DNA of 44,122 nucleotides from Brasilonema sp. UFV-L1 (GCF_012912105.1 NZ_QMEA01000041.1:1-44122); one strand, 5' to 3'; shown: positions 1 through 8,960, counted from the first letter of the stretch. Made by a program: numbers and translations. The notes: generated by a model not told the origin, from the letters alone.

Positions 1-54
1 ACGGGGATTTGAGAAGCCCACACTGACCCGTTAGGGCAGTGTGTGGTAGTTCAC
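1..54 (+). mobile_element. IS200/IS605-type right end (3' remnant, enters from left)
   Basis: The sequence GAAGCCC is followed by a hairpin (CACACTG at 19-25 pairs with CAGTGTG at 37-43, and CCC 27-29 pairs with GGG 34-36 around a GTTA loop), then TAGTTCAC ending at 54. The same plan, GAAGCCC, imperfect hairpin, then TACTTCAC, is seen on the minus strand after the intact tnpB at 32408-33586. This is therefore most likely the right end of a tnpB-bearing element whose coding part lies left of the window. The right end of such elements also forms the scaffold of the guide (omega) RNA, so the guide would be read from base 55 on. Family assignment is inferred from structure; the upstream gene is not visible. 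Confidence 0.55.
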
Positions 55-410
55 TAGAATCCTATCGTCCCAAAGAAGGTTCTATGCGACTCAGCCGAAC
101 AATGATGCGAAAAATTCATAGAAGTTTGTTGTTTATTGCCGATACAACAGCTATTAGTAAAATTGAGACTAAAGAAACTGCTCAACTTATTCCTAGCCCA
201 TATGTCTGTATTGAAATTGGTTATGCTATTCAAAGTAAGCGGTCTGAGCAAATTTTACTAGCACAAATGCAGCGCTTAGATCTAGCAGGGCAGTTTCCTT
301 TTGACTTACCATCATCTCAAATTTTGCAATTTCAAGACAGTACAGAACTCAGTAAAATTTTGCTTCAAGCTATTGAAACTCAGCTTGCACGATTTAAATT
401 ATTTACTTAA
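55..410 (+). pseudogene. 3' fragment of a TIR-like/nucleotide-binding protein gene, cut by an IS
   Basis: An open frame runs into this stretch from the IS end and stops at 410. The protein part reads SLLFIADTTAI, then SPYVCIEIGYAI, then ILLAQM and PFDLPS. This order (hydrophobic strand ending in AD-T, a P-(N/Y)-V-x-x-E-x-G-Y-A helix, then a second strand and PFDL) resembles the C-terminal half of small bacterial TIR-like or predicted nucleotide-binding proteins. No start codon with a Shine-Dalgarno is seen after base 54 before the conserved part, and the N-terminal half is missing, so the gene appears truncated by the element at 1-54. The family call is from pattern memory and is moderate at best; function in defence would be a further inference. 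Confidence 0.4.
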
Positions 411-1168
411 ATAAGCTTACTTTCTACATAATTTTTAAAAAATAAAAGCTCACCCAGTCTCTAGTGCGGCGGTGTATTAGTCAACATCAATAAAGAATGA
501 ACAATGAACAGTACACAGTACACAGTGAAGGAGTCAGGAGTCAGGAGTCAGGAGCGGAGCCACCAGCCCTTCGGGTATGACCTGAGCCCTTCGGGCACGG
601 CTTGAGGCCGAACGGTCACGCTGCGCTAACACAGTCGCCTGTTGTCGGGAAACCCTACCAAGAGCGCTGCTTCACCGCAGAGCCTCCGGTCAGAATAAAA
701 GAGTTAATTGATTCTTCTATTCTGAATTCTGGATTCAGCAATACTGAATACTTCTTCAAACTGATAACTGATAACTGATAATTGACAAGGGAATTGGTCA
801 CGCATTTGGGTAAAAAACCAGGTTTGTTTGAGTTGAACTCACGAAAACTGAATCTTTCCAGCAAAAACCGGGTTTTTGAGATGAATATACCGGTGCTCTC
901 ATAGGAAGTCAAAGATGAATAACTCAATTTTGGCTAAATTCAACCAATTGTTTTATGAGTTGCTCTTTGAAAGAGATTATCATTAACATAAGTCATCTTT
1001 CTTGCTTTTTTTCTATTCCTTAATTCCAGCTTTTCACTAAAAAATCTGTACAAAGGTAGATGTAAGAGAAAGTCAAAATGAGAAGCATAAAATACTAGGG
1101 TAAAACATATAGTTTCCAGCAAACACCAAACATTACCGCGCTAGATAGATGCGGTTAAAAAGCCTTCA
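411..1168. repeat. Repeat-rich intergenic region without a supported gene
   Basis: This 758-base stretch contains direct repeats of GGAGTCA (about 529-552), CCCTTCGGG-type palindromes (566-597), a GTCGGGAAACCC motif at 644-655 whose reverse complement recurs at 18174-18185, and a CTGATAA run (760-783) preceded by CTTCTTCAAA; the same CTTCTTCAAACTGATAACTGATAACTGA string recurs near 12850. Open frames of 90 and 60 codons on the minus strand lack any recognisable protein and are built from these repeats. The promoter of the sensor kinase should lie near the right edge but no clear -35/-10 pair stands out. Confidence 0.6.
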
Positions 1169-4100
1169 ATGTTACAAGTCAACCGCTTGCGCCAACAAAG
1201 TTCACATCGAGTCTCTTCACATTCACTGGTTGCACAAGCTGCAAGTGCAATGACCATCTTGGTCGGCTGCTTAGTACTGCTTGGCTGGTGGCTGAATCTA
1301 GAGTCTCTCAAAAACTGCTTCTGGTTAAGTATCGTGGCCATGAAGGCAAATACAGCTATATGCTTGATTTTGTCTGGTATGTCCTTATGGTTGTCCCAAA
1401 CAAGAGCAGGGGAACAAATCAATTCAAAATCGCGTAGCGTTGCGTTAGCGGAGTGTGCCGCAAAGAGCGAAGCGTATCGCGCAGCGTGTCCCAAGGAAAC
1501 TCAGCAATCTCAAAATTCAAAATTAGAAATCTCTGCCTCGTCTGCCTCATTCTTGTCTAGAGTGTGTGCATCAACAATCGTCGTGATTGCTTTGCTTACA
1601 CTGAGTCAATATATATTTGGCTGGAACCTCGGTATAGATGAACTGCTATTTCATGACTCGCCAAACGCTTTGATGACACCCTATCCGGGACGAATGGGAT
1701 TGAACACAGCAGTGAATTTTTTAGTGATTGGTAGAGCGTTAGAACTTGTAGGAAAACCAAAAACTCACCGCAGCTTTTGGTACGCGCAAGTTTTCGCCCT
1801 GATTGCCGGTGTAATATGCTTGCAGGTTATTATCGCCTACGCTTACAGAGTTGAAATCCTTAACGATTTTCCCCCCTACACTACATCAATGGCGTTACAC
1901 ACAGCATTGACATTTATAGTGTTGTGTGCAGGTATCATGTGGACTCATCCCGAACAAGGGGTGATGCAGATAATTACAAGCGATACTTACGGCGGGATGC
2001 TAGCACGTCGGTTGTTATTGGCGGCGATCGCCGTACCTTTGGTACTAGGGTGGCTGATTTTGGAAGGACAAAGAGCAGGATTTTACAAGCCAGCATTCGC
2101 GGTAGCCCTGCTTGTGGTTGTGCTGATTGTGAGCTTCTGCGTTTTAATATGGGAAAGTGTCGCGGCGCTGGAACGGTTGGGAATTCAACGCGATCTCGTT
2201 AAAGAAGCTCTAAAAGCAAATGAAGAAAAACTCAATAGTTTTGTAGATGCTAACGTTATCGGCATTATTTTTGGCGATATTCATGGTAACGTCCGCAAAG
2301 CAAATGACGAATTTCTGCGGATGGTTGGCTACTCGCGAGAGGAGTTACAATCAGACAAAATTAGGTGGATTGACATTACACCAGCGGAATATTTACCTCT
2401 AGATGAAGAACGCATTGCTGAAGCTAAAGACAAAGGTGCTTGTACGCCCTACGAAAAAGAGTACATCCGTAAGGATGGTACTCGCGTTCCGATACTAATA
2501 GGTTACACGTTGGTAGGCGAAAAGCGCGAGGAGTCAGTCGCGTTTATCTTGGATTTGAGCGATCGCAAACAAGCAGAACAGGCGCTTAGCCAGAGTGAAG
2601 AACGATTTCGCCTGGCGCTTGATAACATCCCCGATGTTTTTGCAATTTACGATGCCCACAGGCGGTTGCAGTTTATTAATACAGCCGCATTACAGCGCAT
2701 TCAAAAACCAGTAGAGGAAATACTCGGACGAACTGACGAGGAGATTTTTCCTCCTGAAGCAACACAAGCTTATCTTTCCACTTTAATTAAGGCGCAAGAA
2801 ACACGCAGTTTACAAACAACAGAAGCCACAATCACCTTACCAAATTACGGCACGTTTACTACAGAAATCAAATATCTACCGCTGTTAGATAAAAAAGGTG
2901 AAATAGAACAAATTCTGGCATTTACTCACGACATTACAGAGCGTAAACAGGTAGAAGAAACACTCCGCAATCAGCAAAAATGGCTAGAAGATTTACTGAA
3001 TTTAATGCCAACTCCGATGCTGTTGATAGAACCAGAAACAGCAAAAGTCACTTTCGCGAACAAAACCGCTGACGAAGTTGCTGGCGGCAAATTTCCCAAA
3101 GCAGAATCAACCCAAGACTATAGCACTTATTATTACTCAACAGATGCAGCAGGAAATACAATTCCAGTAGAACAGTCTCCTGGGATACGAGTTGCTCGTG
3201 GTGAAAAAATTGAGGGATTTGAACTTGATTGGCATACTCCAGTAGGTGTCCGCTCTCTGTTGATGTTTGCCGATACCTTAAGCGCCATGCATGGTTATCC
3301 AGAAACCTGTGTTTTGGTATTTCAAGATATTAGCAATCTTAAGCGTGTGGAAAAAGCTCTTTCATTGGGATATAAAAGACTTCATTTGTTATTCAATACC
3401 GCAAGTGATTTACTCTCAAGTCAGCAACCTGTAGCATTGATTGATAGTTTGTTTAGAAAACTCTCAGAACAAATTCGTTTAGATGTTTACTTTAACTATT
3501 TAGTCTACGAAGATAAACAAGTCTTGCAACTCGAATCCTACAGTGGTGTAACAGAAGAACAGGTAAAAGAACTTGAATGGCTAAAGTTTGGTCAAGCAGT
3601 ATGCGGTACAACAGCACAAGAACGCCGTTCAATAGCTTTAGAAAATGTGCAAAACTCAACAAATCCAAAGACAAAATTTATCCGCGCTATGGGGATTACA
3701 GCATATTACAGCTACCCGTTAATAGCGCAGGGACAACTTCTGGGGACTCTTGCTTTTGGTAGCCGCAGCTTAGCTAGATTTACTCAAAATGAACTGGGGA
3801 TGATGCAAGCAGTGTGCGACCAAATTGCTATTGCAATGCAACGCGCTAGCTTGATTGCTTCTTTACAACAGCAAACTGAACAGCTTAGAGAAGCAAACCG
3901 TATGAAAGATGAATTTTTGGCAATCTTGTCTCACGAATTGCGATCGCCTCTCAATGCTATCCTTGGTTGGGCACAGCTGTTGCGTTCGGGCCGCCAACTC
4001 GATCAAACTAAAGTAGCCAAAGCATTAGAAACTATAGAGCGAAATGCGAAAGCGCAAACGCAGCTTATTGAAGACTTATTAGATATCTCGCGGATGATTA

Positions 4101-5263
4101 GAGGTAAGTTACGGCTTCGTGTCCAAATTTATGACTTAGTTTCCATCATCGATGCTGCACTTGAAACCGTACGTTTAGCCGCTGAGGCAAAGAAAATTGA
4201 TTTGAGTTTTTGTATTTTAGATCATGAGTTGAACCATACTGCGGAAAATTTAGAATTTTCTCATACTCAAAATTTCAATCAAAATTCTAAATTTGCGCCA
4301 ACACAACCTGATAATTTCAAAGGGAAAATTCAAAAACCGAAATTTCTGATTGCTGGTGATGCAGAACGCTTACAGCAGGTGATTTGGAATCTCCTATCTA
4401 ACGCCATCAAATTCACACCCCAAGGTGGGAGAGTACAAGTGCAACTTGGACTCGTGACAGAAGATAATAAAGGAGATAAGGAAGAAAAGACAGTGGTATC
4501 CCCCTCATCCTACACCCCACTCTATGCTCAAATCTTCGTCACAGATACGGGTATTGGGATTAGTTCTGATTTTCTTCCTTATGTTTTTGATCGTTTTCGT
4601 CAAGCTGATAGTTCCAGTACAAGAACACACGGTGGACTGGGGTTAGGGTTAGCAATTGTGCGTCATTTGGTAGAACTGCATGGTGGTACCGTCCACGTAG
4701 ACAGTCCAGGTACAGGACAAGGTGCAACGTTTACCTGTAAGCTACCGTTGGTGAATCACGCAGATCATACAACAGAACAAAGAGACAACCAAACAAGCGA
4801 AATTATTCAACAAGCATTCACAGATTCTGACTTTGAAATCTCAGAACCCCATATTTCCCTTGATGGTGTGCGCGTGCTGGTTGTAGATGACGAAGCTGAT
4901 ACTCGTGATTTTATTACCACTGTACTGCAACAATGTCAAGCCGAAGTGAAAGCAGTGGGGTCAGTACAAGAAGCACTCGACACTATGACACAATGGAAAC
5001 CAGATGTTTTGGTCAGTGATATTGGAATGCCTCAAGAGGATGGTTATTCTTTAATCCGCAAAGTGCGATCGCGCGAACGTAATGGAGAAATATCACTTTC
5101 ATCACACAAAGGTGGAAAGATTCCAGCAGCAGCATTAACAGCATATGCTAGACCAGAAGATAGAATGCGAGCTATTCAAGAAGGTTATCAGTTGCATTTG
5201 CCTAAACCTGTTGAACCGGCTGAGTTAGCTACAGTCGTTGCTAGTCTTGTTGGACGTACGTAA
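1169..5263 (+). CDS. Membrane hybrid sensor histidine kinase/response regulator (PAS-PAS-PAS-GAF-HisKA-HATPase-REC)
   Basis: This 1364-residue protein would sense a signal, autophosphorylate on His and pass the phosphate to its own receiver. Residues 25-330 hold about eight hydrophobic segments (a MASE-like membrane sensor region). PAS domains lie near 355-467, 475-596 and 600-733, and a GAF domain near 745-890. The dimerisation/phosphoacceptor site is SHELRSPL with His922. The ATPase domain (about 1055-1190) has the N box (NLLSNAIKF), DTGIGIS and GGLGLGLAIV. The C-terminal receiver (about 1233-1357) has VDDE, the phospho-Asp1284 in VSDIGMP, and a later KP. The start at 1169 gives the full first membrane helix. 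Two linkers (residues about 79-125 and 1023-1056) look like repeat DNA read in frame. The signal is unknown. A weak 6-bp stem (5299-5319) follows. Confidence in class is high. Confidence 0.95.
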   Translation: MLQVNRLRQQSSHRVSSHSLVAQAASAMTILVGCLVLLGWWLNLESLKNCFWLSIVAMKANTAICLILSGMSLWLSQTRAGEQINSKSRSVALAECAAKSEAYRAACPKETQQSQNSKLEISASSASFLSRVCASTIVVIALLTLSQYIFGWNLGIDELLFHDSPNALMTPYPGRMGLNTAVNFLVIGRALELVGKPKTHRSFWYAQVFALIAGVICLQVIIAYAYRVEILNDFPPYTTSMALHTALTFIVLCAGIMWTHPEQGVMQIITSDTYGGMLARRLLLAAIAVPLVLGWLILEGQRAGFYKPAFAVALLVVVLIVSFCVLIWESVAALERLGIQRDLVKEALKANEEKLNSFVDANVIGIIFGDIHGNVRKANDEFLRMVGYSREELQSDKIRWIDITPAEYLPLDEERIAEAKDKGACTPYEKEYIRKDGTRVPILIGYTLVGEKREESVAFILDLSDRKQAEQALSQSEERFRLALDNIPDVFAIYDAHRRLQFINTAALQRIQKPVEEILGRTDEEIFPPEATQAYLSTLIKAQETRSLQTTEATITLPNYGTFTTEIKYLPLLDKKGEIEQILAFTHDITERKQVEETLRNQQKWLEDLLNLMPTPMLLIEPETAKVTFANKTADEVAGGKFPKAESTQDYSTYYYSTDAAGNTIPVEQSPGIRVARGEKIEGFELDWHTPVGVRSLLMFADTLSAMHGYPETCVLVFQDISNLKRVEKALSLGYKRLHLLFNTASDLLSSQQPVALIDSLFRKLSEQIRLDVYFNYLVYEDKQVLQLESYSGVTEEQVKELEWLKFGQAVCGTTAQERRSIALENVQNSTNPKTKFIRAMGITAYYSYPLIAQGQLLGTLAFGSRSLARFTQNELGMMQAVCDQIAIAMQRASLIASLQQQTEQLREANRMKDEFLAILSHELRSPLNAILGWAQLLRSGRQLDQTKVAKALETIERNAKAQTQLIEDLLDISRMIRGKLRLRVQIYDLVSIIDAALETVRLAAEAKKIDLSFCILDHELNHTAENLEFSHTQNFNQNSKFAPTQPDNFKGKIQKPKFLIAGDAERLQQVIWNLLSNAIKFTPQGGRVQVQLGLVTEDNKGDKEEKTVVSPSSYTPLYAQIFVTDTGIGISSDFLPYVFDRFRQADSSSTRTHGGLGLGLAIVRHLVELHGGTVHVDSPGTGQGATFTCKLPLVNHADHTTEQRDNQTSEIIQQAFTDSDFEISEPHISLDGVRVLVVDDEADTRDFITTVLQQCQAEVKAVGSVQEALDTMTQWKPDVLVSDIGMPQEDGYSLIRKVRSRERNGEISLSSHKGGKIPAAALTAYARPEDRMRAIQEGYQLHLPKPVEPAELATVVASLVGRT
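1404..1545 (+). repeat. Dispersed intergenic-type repeat carried in frame within the sensor kinase gene
   Basis: Within the kinase gene, AATTCAAAA-type sequence flanks a core rich in GCGTAGCG, GTTAGCGGAG and GCGCAGCGTG. The same core words occur in non-coding DNA at 26530-26570 and 44030-44085, and the AATTCAAAATT words at 43980-44010. In this gene they encode a polar linker between membrane helices two and three (residues about 79-125, with SVALAECAAKSEAYRAACPK). The stretch keeps the reading frame and has no stop. Insertion, rather than shared ancestry of the linker, is an inference from the word match. Confidence 0.65.
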
Positions 5264-5592
5264 ACAATTCACGTATTCAAAAAACTAACAACTGCTCAGT
5301 CAGTCTTCTGTTTACTGACGAGACGCTTGACGATTGGCAAATACACAAACTCATTTACACTTACAAAAGCTATATCCGAAATAGACTCTCTAACAGTTGT
5401 ATTTAAAATTAGGTCGTTCAGAAGGTTATAAAAACTTCAGAAAATTCACTCTCTTGTGTGTCATTTAATCTATGACACACTCATTTGTTTTGCTATTTGT
5501 CATTGTCTGCAATATTATGCAGACAAAAAATGTACATATTTTCAACTCAAATGAATTGCAAAAACTATTGTAAAAAAAATAAGGTACATCCC
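5264..5592. other. Intergenic region between sensor kinase and LuxR-type regulator
   Basis: There is no coding sequence I can support here. It holds a weak stem (GTCAGT 5299-5304 with ACTGAC 5314-5319) after the kinase gene. From 5485 on, an in-frame extension of the regulator gene (36 codons) is open but is rich in Cys, Lys and Asn and has no Shine-Dalgarno, so I read it as leader. Confidence 0.5.
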
Positions 5593-6210
5593 ATGATCAC
5601 TACAAAAATATCGACAACATCGGGAGAAACACGAGTTCAACAAAAGATAAATGACATTGAGTTACATGATTCTCAGCGAGGTGATTTGTTCCAAGAAGTT
5701 ATTGAAGAGTTGCAAAATGGTCTTTTCCTCTTAAACGAGACGGGCGAACTCATTCACGCAAACACATCTGCATTTCGTATTTTTTCTCAAATTAATCAAG
5801 ATAGTTCCAATTCAGATTTTCTACCACCTGTTATCTGGTGCTTTTGCAAAAGCATACTAGAGAATCCTAGCATTTCGTCCAATAAAACTATTATTCTCTC
5901 TCATGAAATTAGAGTAAATAGGTCAAAAGTTTTTTGTGTTTGTGCAAAATGGCTTAATTTTGAGAAATTGCATCGCTCTTACTTATTAGTCATCATTGAA
6001 AATAAGTATGAGTTTTTAAAAAATATTGCACTTGCTGAAGTTAAAAAATACGACTTAACACCACGAGAAACAGAGATTTGGTGTCTTTATCGAGAAAAAT
6101 TTAGCTACAAAGAGATTGCTACCCAGCTTTATATTACTGTAAATACAGTAAAAAAGCACATGAGAAATATTCATGCAAAGCGCCAAGCATTTTTAAATTG
6201 TGAGATTTAA
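5593..6210 (+). CDS. LuxR-family transcriptional regulator with PAS-like sensor domain
   Basis: The protein (205 residues from this start) has an N-terminal PAS-like half (about residues 25-135, with NGLFLLNETGELIHANTSAF) and a C-terminal LuxR/FixJ helix-turn-helix with LTPRETEIWCL, YKEIATQL and VNTVKKHMRNI. It should bind DNA as a dimer and respond to a small molecule or redox signal through the PAS part; the target genes are unknown. The ATG at 5593 was chosen because AAGG lies nine bases upstream and the PAS part follows soon after; the open frame continues upstream to 5485. No receiver domain or phospho-Asp is present, so it is not a classic response regulator. It lies behind a sensor kinase but 330 bases away, so a functional link is only possible. 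Confidence 0.85.
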   Translation: MITTKISTTSGETRVQQKINDIELHDSQRGDLFQEVIEELQNGLFLLNETGELIHANTSAFRIFSQINQDSSNSDFLPPVIWCFCKSILENPSISSNKTIILSHEIRVNRSKVFCVCAKWLNFEKLHRSYLLVIIENKYEFLKNIALAEVKKYDLTPRETEIWCLYREKFSYKEIATQLYITVNTVKKHMRNIHAKRQAFLNCEI

Positions 6211-6234
6211 GCTTTTTCGCAATCAAAATTCATG

Positions 6235-6280
6235 AGTGGAAAATAAAAAATGAATATTGGTTGATATTTTGCCTTCCACT
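6235..6280. terminator. Possible bidirectional terminator between convergent genes
   Basis: AGTGGAA (6235-6241) pairs with TTCCACT (6274-6280), extended by AAAATA/TATTTT with a bulge. It lies between the ends of the convergent regulator gene (ends 6210) and DUF4168 gene (ends 6339). T-rich and A-rich tracts flank the stem, but the loop is long, so efficiency is uncertain. Confidence 0.35.
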
Positions 6281-6338
6281 TTAAACTAATATAATTTGAT
6301 TTTTGCTCAAAAATAAAACTTGATATTTTCTTGAAGCT

Positions 6339-6821
6339 TTACTTACCACATTCTGGATTTTTTTGTAGGCAAATTAGCATATTGAACATCTTTCGTTCTA
6401 AATCTTTATTGCTTTGTAACTGTTGAGTAATCATGTTAAATTTATCAGTATCAAGACCATTCTCTTGAGCTACTGTTTGATAGCGTTTGCAGTAATTGAC
6501 AGCAATTTCTTTTGCTTTGCCAGGAAGACCATTTAAGCTATTGTTATCGTTACAAACAATCTTGGGAACCTCGCTACTCCCCATAATTTTTTTGATTTCA
6601 TCAAAAGCTTGTTGACGCTCAGGTTCCATTTTCAACATAGCTCTAGCATAATTTCTAAGTTCACCAGAGTTAACTGTTTGTTGAGCTTGTGCATCGATTT
6701 TAGAACTCAAAATGAAAGCATTAGAAACCAAACTTACAGTTGCAATAGTACCGACAAACAAAGACTGAGAAAGCATCCGAATTAAACTAAGTCGCACAAA
6801 GCGATGATAATATCTTTTCAT
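6339..6821 (-). CDS. DUF4168 domain secreted/periplasmic protein
   Basis: The 160-residue protein begins with basic residues and a hydrophobic stretch (about 14-38, LSQSLFVGTIATVSLVSNAF) followed by AQAQQ, which fits a signal peptide. The body carries the hallmarks of cyanobacterial DUF4168 proteins: NYARAMLKMEPERQQAFDEI, then IKKIMGSSEVPKIVCN, a short Ser/Asn stretch, and AKEIAVNYCKRY, with a final helix containing ITQQLQSN. Four Cys in the mature part (IVCN, NYCK, LICLQ, PECGK) could form two disulfides. Function is unknown; the family is probably periplasmic. Length is usual for the family. No Shine-Dalgarno is obvious at the start, and Met16 is a possible alternative. Confidence 0.85.
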   Translation of the reverse strand: MKRYYHRFVRLSLIRMLSQSLFVGTIATVSLVSNAFILSSKIDAQAQQTVNSGELRNYARAMLKMEPERQQAFDEIKKIMGSSEVPKIVCNDNNSLNGLPGKAKEIAVNYCKRYQTVAQENGLDTDKFNMITQQLQSNKDLERKMFNMLICLQKNPECGK

Positions 6822-6962
6822 TTGTTTGGTTTTATGAAATAACTACAGTCGGGATACCTTAATCACTGTGAATTATTTTAAGAGTGAGAAGTTCCAGAAA
6901 ACACTCAAACCATCAAATGTTTGTTTTTCTTGTTAAAATCCTGCAAATATTTGTTGTTTTTG

Positions 6963-7949
6963 TTAAGTTCTTTGACATACTTGACAAAGCTCTATGACTT
7001 TAGTTTGTAGTGCTGACATCTCTGAGGCTCCTTGTTTGAGACTAACTTCTAAATCTAACAATATAGGTAAAGTGGCAATCAGTTGCTCTACAGAAACAGA
7101 TTGAATTTCTTTTTGTAGATAGTAAATACGATTGGGGTTGCCTATCTCAAGAGCTTTGGCAATAACTTGTGGATTGCGCTCTCCACTTTCTACCATGAGC
7201 TTAACCCATAACCAAGTACGAAATTGACCAATAAGCGTCGCAACGACTCGTAAAGGTGGCTCACAAGCATTGATAATATCGGTTAATATCGCTAAAGCTT
7301 TAGCTGTATCGCCTGTTCTGATTGCTACTGCTAGTTGTAGGTTATTTTGAGTTGTATTTCGGACTAACTGAGCAACAGCGTCCGTGTTCAAAGGTTGATT
7401 GCTGCCTTGCGCGTAAAGCCGTAATTTTTCTAATTCATTGTAGAGCAAACGTGTATTATTGCCTACAGCATCAGTCAACATCTCTACACTTGAGTGAGTC
7501 AATTTCACGCCTACGGTTTGAGCAGCTTGACTAACAGACTGAACTAAGAGTTCCGTTTTCCAAGGTGGAATTAAAGAGAATTCTCGAAATTCGGCAAATT
7601 TTTTCAAAATTTTAGTTGATTTCAAGCGTTCGTCTGGTTTACGACTGCTCGTGAGCAACAAATATGAATTTTCGGGGATAACTGGTACAGTTCGCTCCAG
7701 TTCAGATAACACATTATCTGAGCATTGCTGGCAAAGGCTAGTATTTACAAGCCATACTAAGCGTCCACCAGCGCCAAAAGGTGGTGTCATCACTTGATTT
7801 AATGCTTGGATTGGGGCATCAGGTAAATCTGGAGGTAGTACTGTGTAGTTAAAACTTGTCCATAGGGGATCTAGGATGCGATCGCGCACAACAGCGATCG
7901 CCTTTTCAATCGCAAAATCATCCTCACCCCAGTAAAAGTAGACTGGCAT
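6963..7949 (-). CDS. holA: DNA polymerase III subunit delta
   Basis: This 328-residue protein is the delta subunit of the clamp loader, which opens the beta clamp during DNA replication. It begins MPVYFYWGEDDFAIEKA, the usual HolA entry with a strand-helix around a degenerate nucleotide-binding site. It continues with LLLTSSRKPDERLKSTKILKK, then NNTRLLYNELEKL in the middle domain, and a helical collar domain at the C terminus (QLVRNTTQNN, LLDLEVSLKQG). The frame is open 23 codons further upstream, but the MPVYFYW start matches the family. It lacks a functional P-loop, as expected. It stands alone, divergent from the gene at 8119. Length is normal for cyanobacteria. Confidence 0.93.
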   Translation of the reverse strand: MPVYFYWGEDDFAIEKAIAVVRDRILDPLWTSFNYTVLPPDLPDAPIQALNQVMTPPFGAGGRLVWLVNTSLCQQCSDNVLSELERTVPVIPENSYLLLTSSRKPDERLKSTKILKKFAEFREFSLIPPWKTELLVQSVSQAAQTVGVKLTHSSVEMLTDAVGNNTRLLYNELEKLRLYAQGSNQPLNTDAVAQLVRNTTQNNLQLAVAIRTGDTAKALAILTDIINACEPPLRVVATLIGQFRTWLWVKLMVESGERNPQVIAKALEIGNPNRIYYLQKEIQSVSVEQLIATLPILLDLEVSLKQGASEMSALQTKVIELCQVCQRT

Positions 7950-8118
7950 AAGAAAACTCACTGTTATTCTTTGAGAGTAGGGAGAGCCGAGAAAGATAAG
8001 AATTTTGAATTCTCTCATACCCTACCACCTCACAAAAGCAAAATACTTTTGAAATTGCTTATTCAATGCAGGTCGTTTTGCCTACAATCAATAAGCGTGG
8101 AGTTCGAGGATATGAACA

Positions 8119-8910
8119 TTGGACGACAAATATCAAATTTACTTAAATCGTTTAGCCCGGATGACGCTACCAGAAGCGTACAGAACTCAAGTCCAGCATA
8201 TCCAGACATCTTCTAAATTTCAGCCGCATTTAGAGCAAGGAAGGCAAGCAGTACCTTTTCCTGGTTATACAGTCATCACCCCACCTTGGGAAGAAGAAAC
8301 AGACAACTCTACTTTCTACGCACACTTACAAGATTACCAACAGGAACTTTTACAACTAAGAGTCAACTCTGATTGGATTGTGCTTGTACCTCCTGCTAGC
8401 TTCCATTTGACTTTGGCGGACTTGATTTGGGATAGTGCTTACTATGATGCTCAAAGAAAAAATCCAAAATTTGAAGAACAGTTATGCTCTTGCTTTGCGG
8501 ATATCTTTGAGCAGTATCAACAATCCACGCAGGGGCAAACTCACCCCATTTGCTGGCAAATGCAGGGATTGGTTGTGATGTCAAGAGCTATAGGCGTTTG
8601 TTTAGTACCTCAAAATGAAGCGTCCTATGAGCAAATTATTAACTTGCGTCGAGCGATTTATCAAAATGCTAACCTGATAGGATTAGGGATTGAGCAACAT
8701 TATCACTTCACAGCTCATGTGACATTGGGCTACTTCGGGGAGATTGCACCCAATTTAGACTACGATTACCTTACAACTATGTTTTCTCAGTTAAATCAGC
8801 AATGGATGCACAACTCTCCAGAATTGCTCATACAACGTGCCGAACTACGGAAATTTGACGACATGACGCGCTATTATCGCGAACCAGACTGGCCAATTTT
8901 AAATTTTTGA
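8119..8910 (+). CDS. DUF1868/2H-phosphoesterase-like protein
   Basis: The 263-residue protein carries two H-x-T motifs: SFHLTLADL (about residue 93-101) and HFTAHVTLGYFG (about 194-205). Paired H-x-T/S motifs define the 2H phosphoesterase superfamily (2'-5' RNA ligase, cyclic phosphodiesterase, AKAP18-like), and cyanobacterial DUF1868 proteins have this layout. The substrate is unknown; RNA or nucleotide cyclic phosphates are likely by family. The start is a TTG with GAGGA eight bases before it; it keeps YLNRLARMTLPEAYR, which looks native, so I prefer it to the ATG at 8161. The stop codon lies inside the first copy of a 10-bp repeat array (8901-8940). Confidence 0.8.
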   Translation: MDDKYQIYLNRLARMTLPEAYRTQVQHIQTSSKFQPHLEQGRQAVPFPGYTVITPPWEEETDNSTFYAHLQDYQQELLQLRVNSDWIVLVPPASFHLTLADLIWDSAYYDAQRKNPKFEEQLCSCFADIFEQYQQSTQGQTHPICWQMQGLVVMSRAIGVCLVPQNEASYEQIINLRRAIYQNANLIGLGIEQHYHFTAHVTLGYFGEIAPNLDYDYLTTMFSQLNQQWMHNSPELLIQRAELRKFDDMTRYYREPDWPILNF

Positions 8911-8940
8911 AAATTTTTGAAAATTTTTGAAAATTTTGGA
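8901..8940 (+). repeat. Four tandem 10-bp A/T-tract repeats, phased with the helix
   Basis: Three perfect copies of AAATTTTTGA and one variant AAATTTTGGA follow each other. The first copy contains the stop codon of the preceding gene. A-tracts spaced by 10 bp are expected to give intrinsic DNA curvature. Confidence 0.9.
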
Positions 8941-8948
8941 AAACTCAC

Positions 8949-8960
8949 AGGACTTACGCA
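8949..8960 (+). repeat. Solo AGGACTTACGCA terminal-repeat motif
   Basis: This 12-mer is identical to the left terminus of the MITE-like element at 37789-37895 and to another solo copy at 36393-36404. No matching right terminus (TGCGTAAGT) follows within the spacer, so this is probably a remnant or a short insertion scar. Confidence 0.6.

Noticed and set aside
655-927. Minus-strand open frame of 90 codons in the left spacer
   Set aside because: It consists of dispersed repeat words (CTGATAA, AAACCGGGTTTTTG), has no ribosome-binding site and no recognisable family.
940-1122. Minus-strand open frame of 60 codons
   Set aside because: There is no family match, composition is atypical, and it lies in the expected promoter zone of the sensor kinase.
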